A stretch of DNA of 64,000 nucleotides from assembly GCA_035610835.1 (NCBI GenBank), contig CM069450.1, positions 27,587,503 to 27,651,502 of the forward strand, in the 5' to 3' direction. The notes beneath the pieces were generated by a model, which ran no database searches, was not told the origin of the DNA, and saw only the letters and a list, made by a program, of their open reading frames with translations. Numbering within the stretch: position 1 is the stretch's first letter; each line of letters starts with the position of its first letter. Position numbers and translations under genes: made by a program. Below are positions 47,370 through 58,480 of the stretch, one piece after another. This DNA comes from Ophiura sarsii. Taxonomy: Eukaryota; Echinodermata; Ophiuroidea; Amphilepidida; Ophiuridae.

Positions 47370-48110
47370 AAAGGTCATCTGAGGTCAAAGGTCATCTAGA
47401 GGTCAATTCGTAAAAGTTGCCCGATTGACGTCAAACTTAAGAGAAACTAAGAAACATGAACGCCGGGTGATTATTTGTTTGGGTCTAATTTGCATAGGTC
47501 ATCTGAGGTCAAAGGTTATCCAGGGGTCAAATCGTAAAAGTTGCACGATTGACTTCAAACTTGGAGAAAAGAAACATGAACACCGGGTGAACATGTCTAA
47601 AATAAATTAGAGGTCATCCAAGGTCATCTGAGGTCAAAGGTCATCCAGAGGTCAAATCGTAAAAGTTGCCCGATTGACGTCAAACTTGGAGACAAGAAAC
47701 ATGAACACCGGGTGAACATGTCTAAAATAAATTAGAGGTCATCTGAGGTCAAATGTCATCCAGAGGTCAAATCGTAAAAGTTGCCCGATTGGCGTCAAAT
47801 TTGGAGACAAGAAACATGAACACCGGGGGAACATGTCTAAAATAAATTAGAGGTCATCCGAGGTCAACGGTCAACAAGGGGTTAAATTGTGCAATGAACA
47901 CCGTGGGAACATGTAAACAAATAATTAGAGGTCATCTGCGGTCAAAGGTCATCCAGAGGTCAAATCATTAAAGTTGCCCGATTGACCTCAAACTTGGAGA
48001 AAAGAAACATGAACACCGGGGAACATGACCCATATATGACCTCTGACCTCATTTAGTTGATCTCCCAGCCAGGGGGATTCGCAAGTCGTGACTTGCAGTA
48101 TTTTTTAGTT
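47370..48110 (+). repeat. Minisatellite (about 6 units) with DR1-like and CRE-like motifs
   Basis: Units of roughly 110-125 bp repeat GAGGTCAAAGGTCATCCAGA, GGTCAAATCGTAAAAGTTGC, CCGATTGACGTCAAACTTGG, AAGAAACATGAACACCGGG and AACATGTCTAAAATAAATTA. Perfect AGGTCA-N-AGGTCA repeats lie at 47382-47394 and 47631-47643; other units have one-base variants. TGACGTCA is perfect at 47426-47433 and 47675-47682. The array closes with a boundary GATCTCCCAGCCAGGGGGAT and GCAAGTCGTGACTTGC, shared with the inverted copy at 30436-30640. It is probably part of a dispersed element, perhaps a LINE 3' region. Confidence 0.85.
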
Positions 48111-48479
48111 ATAAGCTCGCAAACTTTTGAACCCAGTTTTTTGGGACACGCTGTACTATGGTTTGTCCCGGTGTTTTGTCGTAATAAAGGAATAGTCCAC
48201 ACACACAAACTCTTTATAGTGGCACCACCTCAGGGTCACATCCCTTTAATTTTAATCTCACTCTGTTGGAATAATGTATGAGCAAACGATATGCCTATTG
48301 TTACGTTGATTGGAGAAATACAATAAAATGACGTTACCGTTTTGTATGTAAAATTGTTCAAACACTTAACCTGGTTTCTTTCGGGGCATGTTATTGGATG
48401 GTACGGTCAAAACATACAAATCCTTGTTTGATTAAAAAAACACCCGATCCTTACCATTACATGCTGGAATAAATTCAAG

Positions 48480-48636
48480 ATCAGTCTGGGCCGAGTCTTC
48501 TGTGTAAGGAGGAGACCACCATTTTCCGGTAGTTCAACGAAACATCCTGGACTGTGCGGATAATCCGGTTTCACTTTCCTCTTTAGTAAGGGGTATCTGA
48601 CATTACAACTGGAGCCTTGGGTGGCCTCAATTGCAG
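48480..48636 (+). other. Possible untranslated first exon
   Basis: A relatively GC-rich block ends in TTGCAG followed by a near-perfect splice donor GTAAGTTC at 48637. Its start is unknown and no ATG frame is maintained. The next good acceptor before a coding exon on this strand is 56474, upstream of exon 1a of the SLC6 gene, 7.8 kb away. The link is a guess from splice-site quality only. Confidence 0.2.
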
Positions 48637-48876
48637 GTAAGTTCAATATTTTATTTATTAAAACGTACCAAAATTCTTCGATTTTTCAAGACTTATATTA
48701 TTAATATTATTTATATTGATGCGTTTACAATAGTATTTGCTAGCCACAATGTTTTTTACTTGTACTAAGAATTTACGGGGTACGTGTTTCATTGTTACGA
48801 AATAAACTTGCAAGTCTATCATTAAATTATTGATGATTGATACAGCATTCTGTTCAAAGATCTTTAGCATATTTAG

Positions 48877-49479
48877 CCAGGGTCGCGTTCTTGCGCGTCA
48901 TCGCGTCCTAGGACCCCTCATTTTCTTGTGGGACGCGTAAGTTTACATATTGAACTTCACTAACGGGTCCCAATCGAAAATGAAGGGACCCCTTAAATCT
49001 GACGATGTATGGACGTGGAAACCTTAAGACATTCTGAAAATTGTCAATCTCCTACATTGTAAATTTGTTAATGCCCGTAAAAGATAAATATAATGCAAAT
49101 CCTGTATTTTTAAAAGTTTTTTAACACATTAAATCGCTTCCGAATTGCTTCCGCACAAGTTTCAAGCGATTTCAAAAACATTCTATAAGTATTATATTCT
49201 ACTGATTAACATGGACACGGCATGAGTTACACGTTCACTAGCAATTTCTTGCGACCCTGCAGTTCACCCGAGATAGTTAACCCCTATCCCCTAACCAAAT
49301 CATAAGTTAGTTTGTGACCTCTAATTTCTCTAAATCGTTTTTTTGACCATTTTCAAAGGCTCAAACTTCAGGACCCCTTATATTTCTGGGGGACCCCTTA
49401 AATTTAGTTGTTGCAGTCCTTAAAGGGTCCTGAAAAATTCAATGGGACTCCTCACATTTTTGAGCCAGTGCTACCCCTG
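48877..49479. mobile_element. hAT-type element (603 bp)
   Basis: The ends CCAGGGTCGCG and GCTACCCCTG are flanked by a perfect 8-bp duplication ATATTTAG (48869-48876, 49480-49487). GGACCCCTTAAAT-type words recur inside near 48993, 49371 and 49391. No transposase. Confidence 0.75.
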
Positions 49480-49487
49480 ATATTTAG

Positions 49488-51100
49488 TTCGGCATGTCAG
49501 GCCATAATTAATAGTGCCTTCCATCATATTTTGTGTATCGTGAATTGTGAAATGGAATGGGGGCGATCCAAGAGAAAGAAGCATGTTTTGTAACCATTTT
49601 CTGTTGCATACCAAACAAAATACCATGGAAATGGTGTATGTATACAATCTAGGTATATGACAGCCACAACTCACCATTTATTCAAATATTTTCTGATTTA
49701 TTAGACAACCCCACAACAATTGGGAGATTTCTCCTTAGTCAAACAAGATAAGCTATTATGTCTCTCTGTTGGGAGTCTAATAACATCTCTCTGATTGAAT
49801 CATCAAGGCTAAACAAATATAATAGCTTTGACTCCAGCACAGACTGCAGGACTGTTGAAATAAACTGCAAGGTACATGTAATTTACAAAGACTACAAACA
49901 TGGCGGCCCCCACGTATGTCTAGAAAGACCAAAATGTGTAAGTTAGGTGGCTTCGCCTCCCCCCCCCCCCCAAAAAAAGGGTGAGCAAATCCTATTCTCA
50001 GTAGGCTACTCAACCCCTTCCCCCGGCAAATACCCCCAAGAGGGTTGCGCAAAATGATATTCATGGACATGCGCGCGTAAGGGATTGAACAATATTTTTG
50101 AGGGGAAATTTCAATTTTCGAACTCATTTGATGTATACTTACGTATATTGGCCATGTGCGGCTGTCAGGCCCCCTTTTCACGCCTTTCGGCCGCTCCGTA
50201 AGACCCCCTTTTCATCCACTGGCAGTTAGACCCCAAATTCAACCAAAAATCATAAAATGTGTGAAAATCTTATGAATTTGAGATGTAGCCTAAAATTTTG
50301 CCTAAATTCAGTTCATAAGACAAAATTTTGCCTAAAATTTAGTTTATAAGACACAATTTTGTATAAGAATTCAGTTCTCTAAGACCCAATTTCGGCGACT
50401 GTTCAGTTCGGTTAGCCCCTGTTTTGGTGCCCGTCAGTTCGGTAAGCCCCCGTTTTCAGACTGCCCAGCAGCACACCCCTACCCTCTACACTATTCGAGT
50501 ACCCTCCCCGGGATGGTGTATTATAGGCCTACTGTTGACCAAAATGTTATCGAAAGCCACCTCTTCATTTCCAAATCAATATGTGTTTTTTTATCAACGC
50601 AAGAAAGAAGTTGAGCATACATATTAATCCCCCTACTGATATTTTTCTTGATTTAAGTATAGATGGTTTAAAAGCCCGGTCAGGGGAGTCTGAGGGGATG
50701 TACCCCAGAATTGGATTTGTTTTCTCCAATTTTCGAAACCATTATTTTGTTGTGTAGGCCTACTTTTGACCGATATTTTATTGAAAAGCAATCACTTTAT
50801 TTTCAATCAATATTGGCTTTTTACTTATTATAGGCATGCCAGAAAGAAGTTATGCATATTATACTGATAATATTATGTATATAACTTACATTCTTTATTT
50901 AAGATTGGTATGTTGAAAAAAATTAAGGTTTAAAAAAGCATCGATACTCGATAGTTATACTATTTATTACTATATAGGCCTACCTCCAAAATATCAGATT
51001 TCTCGTCAACGTACGCGTATCCCGACCGACGTCCAATAACTCCAAACGTTCTTATGTCTCTCGTATGCCTTCCCGCCCACCTTTTCGTGCCACCCCCCAC
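49488..51100. other. Intergenic, repeated AGTTCGGTAAGCCCC words
   Basis: From about 50160 to 50460 the words AGACCCCC/AAGCCCC, AGTTCGG and ATTTTGCCTAAA repeat irregularly, suggesting a decayed tandem repeat. A C run lies at 49958-49971. No gene recognised. Confidence 0.4.
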
Positions 51101-51103
51101 ATT

Positions 51104-51240
51104 TATTTTATTTTTCCGTTTCTCCCCTCTTCTTCCTAACTATTTCCCTATTTTCGATCCTTTTTTTCTTTCCTTTTTTTCTTTTTCTTTTCCCTTTTTT
51201 CTTTTTTCTTTTCCCTTTTTTCTTTTCCTTTTTTTTAGGG
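51104..51240. repeat. Polypyrimidine tract ending in a G run
   Basis: TTTTCTTTTCCC units on the + strand end in a G run at 51238-51256. Open frames across it are compositional artefacts. Confidence 0.75.
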
Positions 51241-51310
51241 GGGGGGGGGGGGGGGGTGGGCAGACCCCCCCTCCAGTGGAAGTTGTGGACCATTTACCAA
51301 GTTTACCAAC

Positions 51311-51787
51311 ATACACCTAGCACATAAAGTCCCTGACCAGGTGTTTTGAGGTTGGCTAATTCAAAATATATGATCGGTACCAAAAATCTGAGTTATACAT
51401 TAAATGAGCAAATTTCTTCTCCGCAGTTTGATACCTCATTCAACAAAATCGAATGGATACTTTTAAAGTTATGGCGATTTCAATGACCGCGCATAACAAC
51501 AGCAAAGTTGCACTAGGTATTCATTGAATTGTGTGTGATTACTGTCATAACTGTCACACAAATCAATGATTTCCTATCCTAGAGCAACTTGCTGTTGTTA
51601 TGCATGCGCGGTCATTGAAATCGCCATAACTTTAAAAGTATCAATTTGATTTTGTTGAATGAGGTATCAAACTGCGGAGAAGAAATTTGCTCATTTAATG
51701 TATATCTCAGATGTTTGGTACCAATTATATATTTTGAATTAGCCAACCTCAAAGCATCTGGTCAGGGACTTTATGTGCTAGGTGTAT
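51311..51787. mobile_element. 477-bp near-perfect palindrome (foldback MITE)
   Basis: The left TAGCACATAAAGTCCCTGAC and right GTCAGGGACTTTATGTGCTA pair, and the arms continue for about 220 bp (GGTTGGCTAATTCAAAATAT, AATTTCTTCTCCGCAGTTTG, CATTGAAATCGCCATAACTT and complements). The flanks CATACACC and GGTGTATT keep TA at both edges, so a TA target duplication is possible. Confidence 0.85.
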
Positions 51788-52249
51788 TTTACTGTACAGG
51801 CAGTGATCCAGCAGGGGACTACCTGCCGGGCTACCTGCTTAATACACGCGGCATTGAAATACATGTACATGTACATTCCTATCACAGATTACCTTCAAAA
51901 GAATTCGTGTAACCTTACATTCTAGCATTTATTATTTGCATACACCATTATACTATTTGTGAAAATGTATATTGTAGTCGGCAGTAGTCGGGTGTTTTGA
52001 CCTAGAGCTAATTCAATTTGGACTCGGATCAATAGGCCTTAACCACCAACATAACGGACCCATTGTTATAAATGTATGTTATCTTTTCATACAAATTGCG
52101 CATTCTGTTTCGGCTTTTTTAGATCGAAAACCATATTAATAGAGGATTAATGGCGTGAAAATGTTAAGTACAGAGTTGCTTGCGCCCATTTTTATCCAAA
52201 GGTTAATCCTGAATAAAACATAAATAAAACAAAAAAATACAAGGCTTTT

Positions 52250-52745
52250 ACAGCTTTATAGCTAAATTTCGAAGCGTTTTGTGGGGGGGGGGGGGGGGGG
52301 GGGGGGGGGTCTGTAATAATAGGCCTAGTACACCGGGCAAGGGGGGGGGGGGGGGGTACTCGGATATTTTTGGTAGGATGTGCCGCCAGCAAAATGAAAA
52401 TTGACCCAAACAGTTATCAATTTTCGGGGGAAAATGGACCCATAATTTTTCTCTATAGGCCTATTTGACAGATTTTGCTAACATTTCGGCGAAAAACTGC
52501 AAACATTAAGGATTTACTAGACCCACTTGTTTGATTCGCTTTATAAATAATTATTATCATACATTTACCAAAATAGGCTTTGAAAAGGGGTCATCCAGTT
52601 TAATACCAGAGGGTGAAAATGGAACCCTATTTGGCGATACATCCTCATATTCACTAAGTAACCCCCTCTCCCCCTCCCCCCTCCCCCCTCCCCCCTCCCC
52701 CCTCCCCTCCCCCTCCCCCCCTCCCCCCCCCCCCCCCCCCCCACG
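52250..52745. repeat. Cluster of G and C runs with shared MITE words
   Basis: G runs at 52282-52309 and 52341-52356 and a CCCCTCC microsatellite with a C run at 52664-52742. GGATGTGCCGCC (52376) and AACCCTATTTGGCGATACATCC (52622-52643) also occur, as GGATGTGCCGCCAAATAGGG, near 39738, so these are remnants of a dispersed element. Confidence 0.55.
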
Positions 52746-53591
52746 GAGTCCACTCCACCACGGTCTGATCTCAAATGATCTGTAAAATAAGAATATCGCA
52801 TTTTAACAGTCAGTGCACTCAAAGGTGACCTATCATGATTTAGAAATACTTATTTATACATACAAGAAGAGTGTTAAAAACACAATCCTCGCTTTAAGCG
52901 ATAGAGGGGTTAATTTTGAATGCAGGCAGAATAAAGGAAGAGTATATTTAAAGAGAATTGTGTCATAACAAAACATGCACTTTCAGTTTCCTTAAAATAA
53001 GTATATCTGCAAAATTGTGAAAAGGTTGTGTATGGATAATTGGAAATAGTTATAATCAGCTGTTATGATTGGTTGACAAGGTTGTTTGTTAACTTGTATG
53101 GGTGAAAGTGTGAACAAATGAAATCAAGGGTACTTGACGGTTTAGGTGGCCTTATTTTAACACTATACCTATAGAGAACCAAATGCAATATATCCAATGA
53201 TGTGACCTTGTCAGAAAATAAGTTGATCTCTGCAACGAGCGTGCTGAACTTGTACCTGTACAGGTTATCTATGTAGAACAAACTCACTTCGCGAGAAAAA
53301 GTAAGTCATACTTGCATATGTCAAGAGCTCAAAAACACAAGGCCCTTATCTCCATTTTGACCATTTTGATATAAATGACTAGGCCTATTGAATATTTGTA
53401 TACATACTGAAGAATTGGAAATGAAACCTTGTATAAATACTGCATGTATAACTTTGAAAGTAGTTGTTTTATGGAGATAAGCTGTTACTGGAAAGAGTTT
53501 GTTTCTGAAAGTTTAATACAAAAATCTCATTTTTACAAATCATGAAAATGAAGCCTGTTTATAAGCTCTCGATGTGCATTATGTATTGCAT
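52746..53591. other. Intergenic, nothing recognised
   Basis: No supported feature. Confidence 0.4.
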
Positions 53592-54504
53592 ACTCTCTAA
53601 ATTTGAAAGATTAAAATTTAAATCTAAAAGATTAACTTTTTAATCTATTTCGGATTGTCCTGAAGGACAAATCTATTAGGATTAAAAAGTAATCTTTTCT
53701 TGGATTACTTTTTTTAAATCTTTTAAAAGATTACATCAATTATAATCAAATTGGATTAAAAACTAATCAGTTATGGATTAACTTTAAATCTCTTTTAGAT
53801 TACCTCACACTTTGACAGCACTATATAAAAAAAATCCGTTATAATCAAATTGGATTAAAAACTAATCACTTATGGATTAACTTTAAATCTCTTTTAGATT
53901 TTGTATTAGATTGGTTATTCTAATTTGTAAGTCGGGAAACACGAGGTCAAGAAAACCTGTATAACGGCTTTAAACATCGTGTTTATTACTTCATAAAAAC
54001 AAATAATGTGCTTCTAATATACAGAATGAACAATCACTGCCTGCCATCAAGCAGTGACGTCTTGAATTCTTTTGGTTAGATATGTACCTATACTATCCTA
54101 CGAATCGACTTTCCATGGTGTTATTCATGTTAGTTGTGAGATGATTTTTGCCTAATTTAGACGCCGGCATTGTGAGACATGTTTTCCAAATAGTCTTTAA
54201 TCAAATCTGATTGTAGATAAGTGTCTGCCATCTCCATGATCTGTGTCGCTTCGCTATGCTCCGTCGCGTCGCTTACCGAAAGAAAGATTTCGATTAAAAA
54301 AAATCAGTCTACACATTTTAAGTATTTTCATTGGTTGAAACTTTGTATACTTTCAAATGGATATTTCGATTACTTAAATGCGCGCGAATTTGTCGATTTG
54401 TAAACCATTTCGGATTGACAACGACAATAAATAATCAAAATAGATTTAAAAAAATTGTAATCGCTCCATAGATTATTATTTTTAATCTCTCGAATTTAGA
54501 GAGT
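53592..54504. mobile_element. Foldback element with internal GGATTAAAAACTAATC repeats
   Basis: The ends ACTCTCTAAATTTGAAAGAT and AATCTCTCGAATTTAGAGAGT are inverted, and ATTGCATA just outside the left end returns as TATGCAAT outside the right. The left half repeats AATCAAATTGGATTAAAAAC, TAATCACTTATGGATTAACT and TTTAAATCTCTTTTAGATT. It shares ACTCTCTAAAT ends with 10079-10331 but has a different internal repeat word. Confidence 0.75.
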
Positions 54505-54722
54505 AGTGTATGCAATCATATTAATAGGCTTCTTCAACAATATTTCTGTAAATAGTTCTGTAACCCTATATTGTATAGGCCTAAGGTTGTAGTTCTTCAA
54601 AAGGTATTTTGTACATTTTAAGTTAAACTAAAAAAGTTAATCAATATCTTTCTAAACTGCTCTAAAAAAGTTTGGAATATTTTTTCAAGCACAAGATTTT
54701 CAAATATCTCGGGATATGTTCA

Positions 54723-55102
54723 TTAAAGGCATATTATGTGATCTTTTCCAGAGAGCGCCCTCTATTCATGATTATTTTTAGAAAGTAGATTTTCTTGCAG
54801 ATTTACATTTCCGATCATAAATCATACATACATTCCAAGTTACAGAGCGATACGATTCCTAATTACCTCAAAATCATGGTTTTAGAGTGAATTTAGAGTG
54901 AAAAATATAAACTGTCGGAATCCCGACAGTTTATTTTCACTCTAAAACCATGATTTTGAAGTAATTAAGAATCGTATCGCCCTGTAACTTGGAATGTATG
55001 CATGATTTATGATCAGAAATGTAAATCTGCAAGAAAATCTGCTTTCTATTTTTTTTCAATGTTGAGGACGTTCCCTGGAAAGATCACATAATATACCTTT
55101 AA
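54723..55102 (-). mobile_element. Palindromic MITE family C, copy 2
   Basis: 380 bp with TTAA on both sides, the reverse complement arrangement of copy 1 at 27413-27792. AGAGAGCGCCCTCTATTCAT corresponds to the right arm of copy 1. The centre has GTCGGAATCCCGACAG. Confidence 0.85.
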
Positions 55103-55935
55103 GTGTTATTTTGGCACTTTCAGATTGCGACCTCCCCATGTTCTCACACAAGTAGCTGAGCACTGGAGCAGGGGATTACTTCAAATTTGGTGTCATGGTA
55201 AAGATGAACACATCAGCTTTACATGGATAAAACACTAAATGAACATATCCTGTGATATTTGAAAATCTATTCTTGTGCTTGAAAAAATATTCCAATTTTG
55301 TTTGAGCAGTTTACAATTACATTGAATGATACATGTATCCTTGTAGCAAATAATGTTTCCAAACAAAACTACTTATATTTTTACAAGATAATCAACCAAA
55401 CACAGACATTCCCCTGATAATTTATTCAATTTGTTTATACAAATATAAATATTTGTTATACAAAAAAATAATATACTTGTAACAAACACTGGATGAATGA
55501 CTACAAAACCATTTGTTATCTATGTGGAATATTATCAACCCATTCATTTAATTTAAATTGTTGTTTTATAACTTATTTCTCTTTGTATATAATGTAACTA
55601 CATTTGTACTCAAAATACATACATATGGTCATAACAACTATGTTTGTTTCAACAAATAATGCATTACAATGATAATTTAAAAAACCCTGTCTATATCAGA
55701 ATACATTTTCGAACTTGATTTTGACCACATACTGTACTGTGATACTTATACACGCAACTCCTATCTTCAAATTAATTATGAATAAGTCACTTAATGTCAA
55801 ACAGTTTAATCCATATTGTATACCAATTAGAAGATCCAAGCACTATATATTCCAAAAGAAATCGTTCTGAGTTCTGACTTCAAACACATGATATCATCAA
55901 AAACTAAATCTAGGCCTATCATTTACTATTTGCTT
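55103..55935. other. Intergenic, nothing recognised
   Basis: AT-rich, no supported feature. Confidence 0.4.
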
Positions 55936-56331
55936 CAGTGGCGTAACTAGGTACCGGTATTGATATTGGGGGGGGGGGGGGGCGAGAAATAAAATGAACC
56001 GACAAGATTGTTATGAGTCAAGATGTGCGCGCGCCGGAGTAGCGTGCGATTTTTTTTGACTTTACAACTATTTTTGGCACGATTGAGATACATTTTGACT
56101 CTAAACAAGCTTGTTCTATACCGAATATTGCATTTTGGGGTAAAATACGCGCGTAGCGCGCGAACATTTTTCATCTGTGTACATTTGACCATCATAATTT
56201 CCATGATTCCTCTGGTCAAATGAACCGACAGTGCCAATCTCAACCGACACGACGTCAATATTGGGGGGAGGGGGGGGGGGGGGGGGGGGGCGATTGCCCC
56301 CATCGCCCAGCCCCCTCTGGCTACGCCACTG
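55936..56331 (+). mobile_element. hAT-type MITE, copy 2 (396 bp)
   Basis: The ends CAGTGGCGTAACTAGG and GGCTACGCCACTG are flanked by ATTTGCTT and GTTTGCTT, a 7-of-8 target duplication. G runs lie inside both ends. It matches copy 1 (34597-34932) in the opposite orientation and keeps a GCGCGCG-rich part that copy 1 lacks. Confidence 0.88.
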
Positions 56332-56474
56332 GTTTGCTTGTTTGTTTGATAGGGGGTATATTTGTTTATTTACAGCCTGAAAGTCCATGCACTACTAAAA
56401 GCTGCCACGAACATGACAACGGATAGGACATAGAATTATATAATATTTCCATTTTTTGTGTATATTTTTTACAG

Positions 56475-56573
56475 TGAAACCGTAGTTTTGATTCAATCAG
56501 CATCAATCAAGCATCTATCAAGATGTCTTTTATCAACACAGGAATGGACGTATCCGATTTGGATATATACACG
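56475..56573 (+). CDS. Candidate alternative first coding exon (1a) of the SLC6 gene
   Basis: A good acceptor (T-rich tract, then TACAG at 56470-56474) and a good donor (ACG|GTAAGG at 56574) bound 99 bp. An in-frame TGA opens the exon, so translation must start at the ATG at 56523, which has A at -3. The 17 codons read MSFINTGMDVSDLDIYT and end in phase 0. The internal acceptor ATTTTACAG at 58592-58600 lies inside exon 1b and resumes in phase 0 with [10 protein letters not shown], so the two join in frame. This would swap the first 40 residues of form 1b for 17 others. It is not in any repeat I could find. The join is inferred from splice signals and phase only; it could also belong to a separate small gene. 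Confidence 0.5.
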
Positions 56574-56751
56574 GTAAGGTTTGCTATTGTTATTATTGAA
56601 GTTTATTTGAACATTTCCACTCTTTTCACCTGCCTACACCTGTTACACCACCAATATGTAATCCCCAAATAGAAATTACAAAACAAACGTTAGACGCAAA
56701 TATATTTTACAAATTAAAGACGCGTGTAGTCGGTAGGCCTATAAAACAAAA

Positions 56752-57134
56752 TTAAAGGGGGATGCATTCTGATTTCTGGCCTGATTTTCAACTTGATGTT
56801 TTCTATTTTTTGAAAAGTCTGACTTAAAATCATCCTTAAAATTGTCACACTCCAAATTTGAGTTGCATAACTCTAATGGTTCTAATTCTAATTTTAGAAG
56901 CACATGGTCCCAAGAATGTTGCCCATTGAGTAGCACACAAACTGGCTGTTGATTAACCACCGTTGGCAGTAATTCACCACATTTTAGCCTAATTTATAAA
57001 TGGACCATTTCTGGCCTCATAGATTTTACAGACATAATGAGAAAAATATGGGGATTCTTCTGATATCAGAATATCATGATGTGAAGAAAAAAAATCATTA
57101 GCCCCCAAAAAGTGATCGGAACATACACCTTTAA
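56752..57134 (+). mobile_element. MITE family A, copy 4
   Basis: TTAA borders (56752-56755, 57131-57134). The interior GTTGCATAACTCTAATGGTT, CCCATTGAGTAGCACACAAA and AAAAAGTGATCGGAACATAC matches copy 3 in complement. If exon 1a is real, this copy lies in the first intron. Confidence 0.85.
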
Positions 57135-58480
57135 CAAAGAAGAAAACAAGCAAGCCAAAAGCAAAATATGTTCAAAACAACAACAAAACAACAAACAAAC
57201 AAAGATAACATTAAAATATCAAAAAATAAAATAACAAAATATCAAAATAAAATAACAAACAAACAACTACTACTAGTACTATAATTTAAAAAAAAGGTAT
57301 CCAGGGTCATTAGTAGGCGCATCCCGGCATATAGGCCTACGCTTTTCAGACCTAATTAAACGATAAAGAAATAAAGCAAAACAGATATCCCAACAAACAA
57401 ACACAGCATAGGCAATTTGAATAATAACGGTAAAAAATCGTGAAAACGCACCCCCCCTTTCCGGTAAAAAAATCGTGAAAACGCACCCCCCTTTGGCAAA
57501 AGTTGCTGACGGCCCTGATAGGCAATTTGAATAATAACAAAACCCATACCCAGACCCATTTCAAGTTCCAAGTACGAATCAAATTCCCCCTCAAGTTCAA
57601 GTTTGAATTCCTGACACCATTCCAGCTCATTTCTTTGAAATCTTGACCTACGAAAAGCGGATGTCGAATAAATCTATAATTTACTACCCCTCCCCAAAGC
57701 AAGACTGATCGATGACCAGATGTTACTATTTAGGCCCGCCCACACATCAATCACAAATTAATAATTATACACAATCAGGCATAATAATAATAATTATAAG
57801 CTATCAGTACCATCATGATTACAGAAAACCACGAGAAAACAGCGCGTACCTATTTACAAGTCGTGACCTTCAAAGGAAATCTATTATGCAGACGTCACAA
57901 ATTATGATTATGAGTAATCAATCTAAACTGTATTTATCTTCAAGATCTCTTTCCACTATAAACCACTTCCGAGTCAATATTGGGCTTTATCATCTGACTC
58001 TGCGTAATAAACCACCTAATATCGATCCCAAAACTTTCCAACCAATCACTGCCCTGGTTTCTTGTGGTTTCGCGCCAAAATACCCGATGTTTACGCCCAA
58101 ATTGGGCGCGTTAATGACATAGAAGTGATTTTATTGGGTGTATACATATACCAAGCCATTATTTGACGTCATGACCTGTTGGCCTTTCTATAGAAATGTT
58201 TGGATAGTTTTCTAGGAAAACAATGCGGACATGCGTGATTAAAATAGCTGTGGGTTTACTAAATAAATAGGTGAGTGTTTGTGTTTTCAAGATCATAGTA
58301 AGCCATGTTGTAGAGTAGTTCACACCGGTCCTTGATACTAGTCTCTGTAAAACAAGTGTGTTGTTGTTGTGGTCTTTGCCAAAACCGGCCAAGCTTCAAT
58401 CTATAGTATATATGTGCTTACTAAATCTGAACTGAAATAATACCTATTGTGCTACTGTATATATATTTAAGTAAATTATT
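57135..58480 (+). other. Upstream region of exon 1b
   Basis: Holds A-rich CAAACAAACAA and AAAATAACAAA stretches (57170-57290), a two-copy repeat AAAATCGTGAAAACGCACCC (57433-57490), and a 136-codon open frame at 57712-58122 without recognisable domain. A perfect TGACGTCA (CRE/ATF palindrome) lies at 58164-58171, about 310 bp before the ATG of exon 1b. A TATATATATT stretch at 58457-58468 is too close to that ATG to be a normal TATA box for it. Confidence 0.35.
58164..58171. promoter_or_regulatory. CRE/ATF palindrome upstream of SLC6 exon 1b
   Basis: TGACGTCA is the full consensus for CREB/ATF-type bZIP factors. Its position would suit a promoter for form 1b. The same 8-mer also occurs in two repeats of this window, so a chance occurrence is quite possible. 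Confidence 0.2.

Noticed and set aside
51054..51320. Phe-rich frame across a pyrimidine tract
   Set aside because: Compositional artefact of TTTTCTTTTCCC repeats.
57712..58122. 136-codon frame upstream of the SLC6 exon
   Set aside because: No match to SLC6 N-termini or another family, and no suitable donor in frame; kept only as a note.
58455..58468. TATA box for SLC6 exon 1b
   Set aside because: It lies only about 15-25 bp before the ATG, which would place transcription start at or after the start codon.
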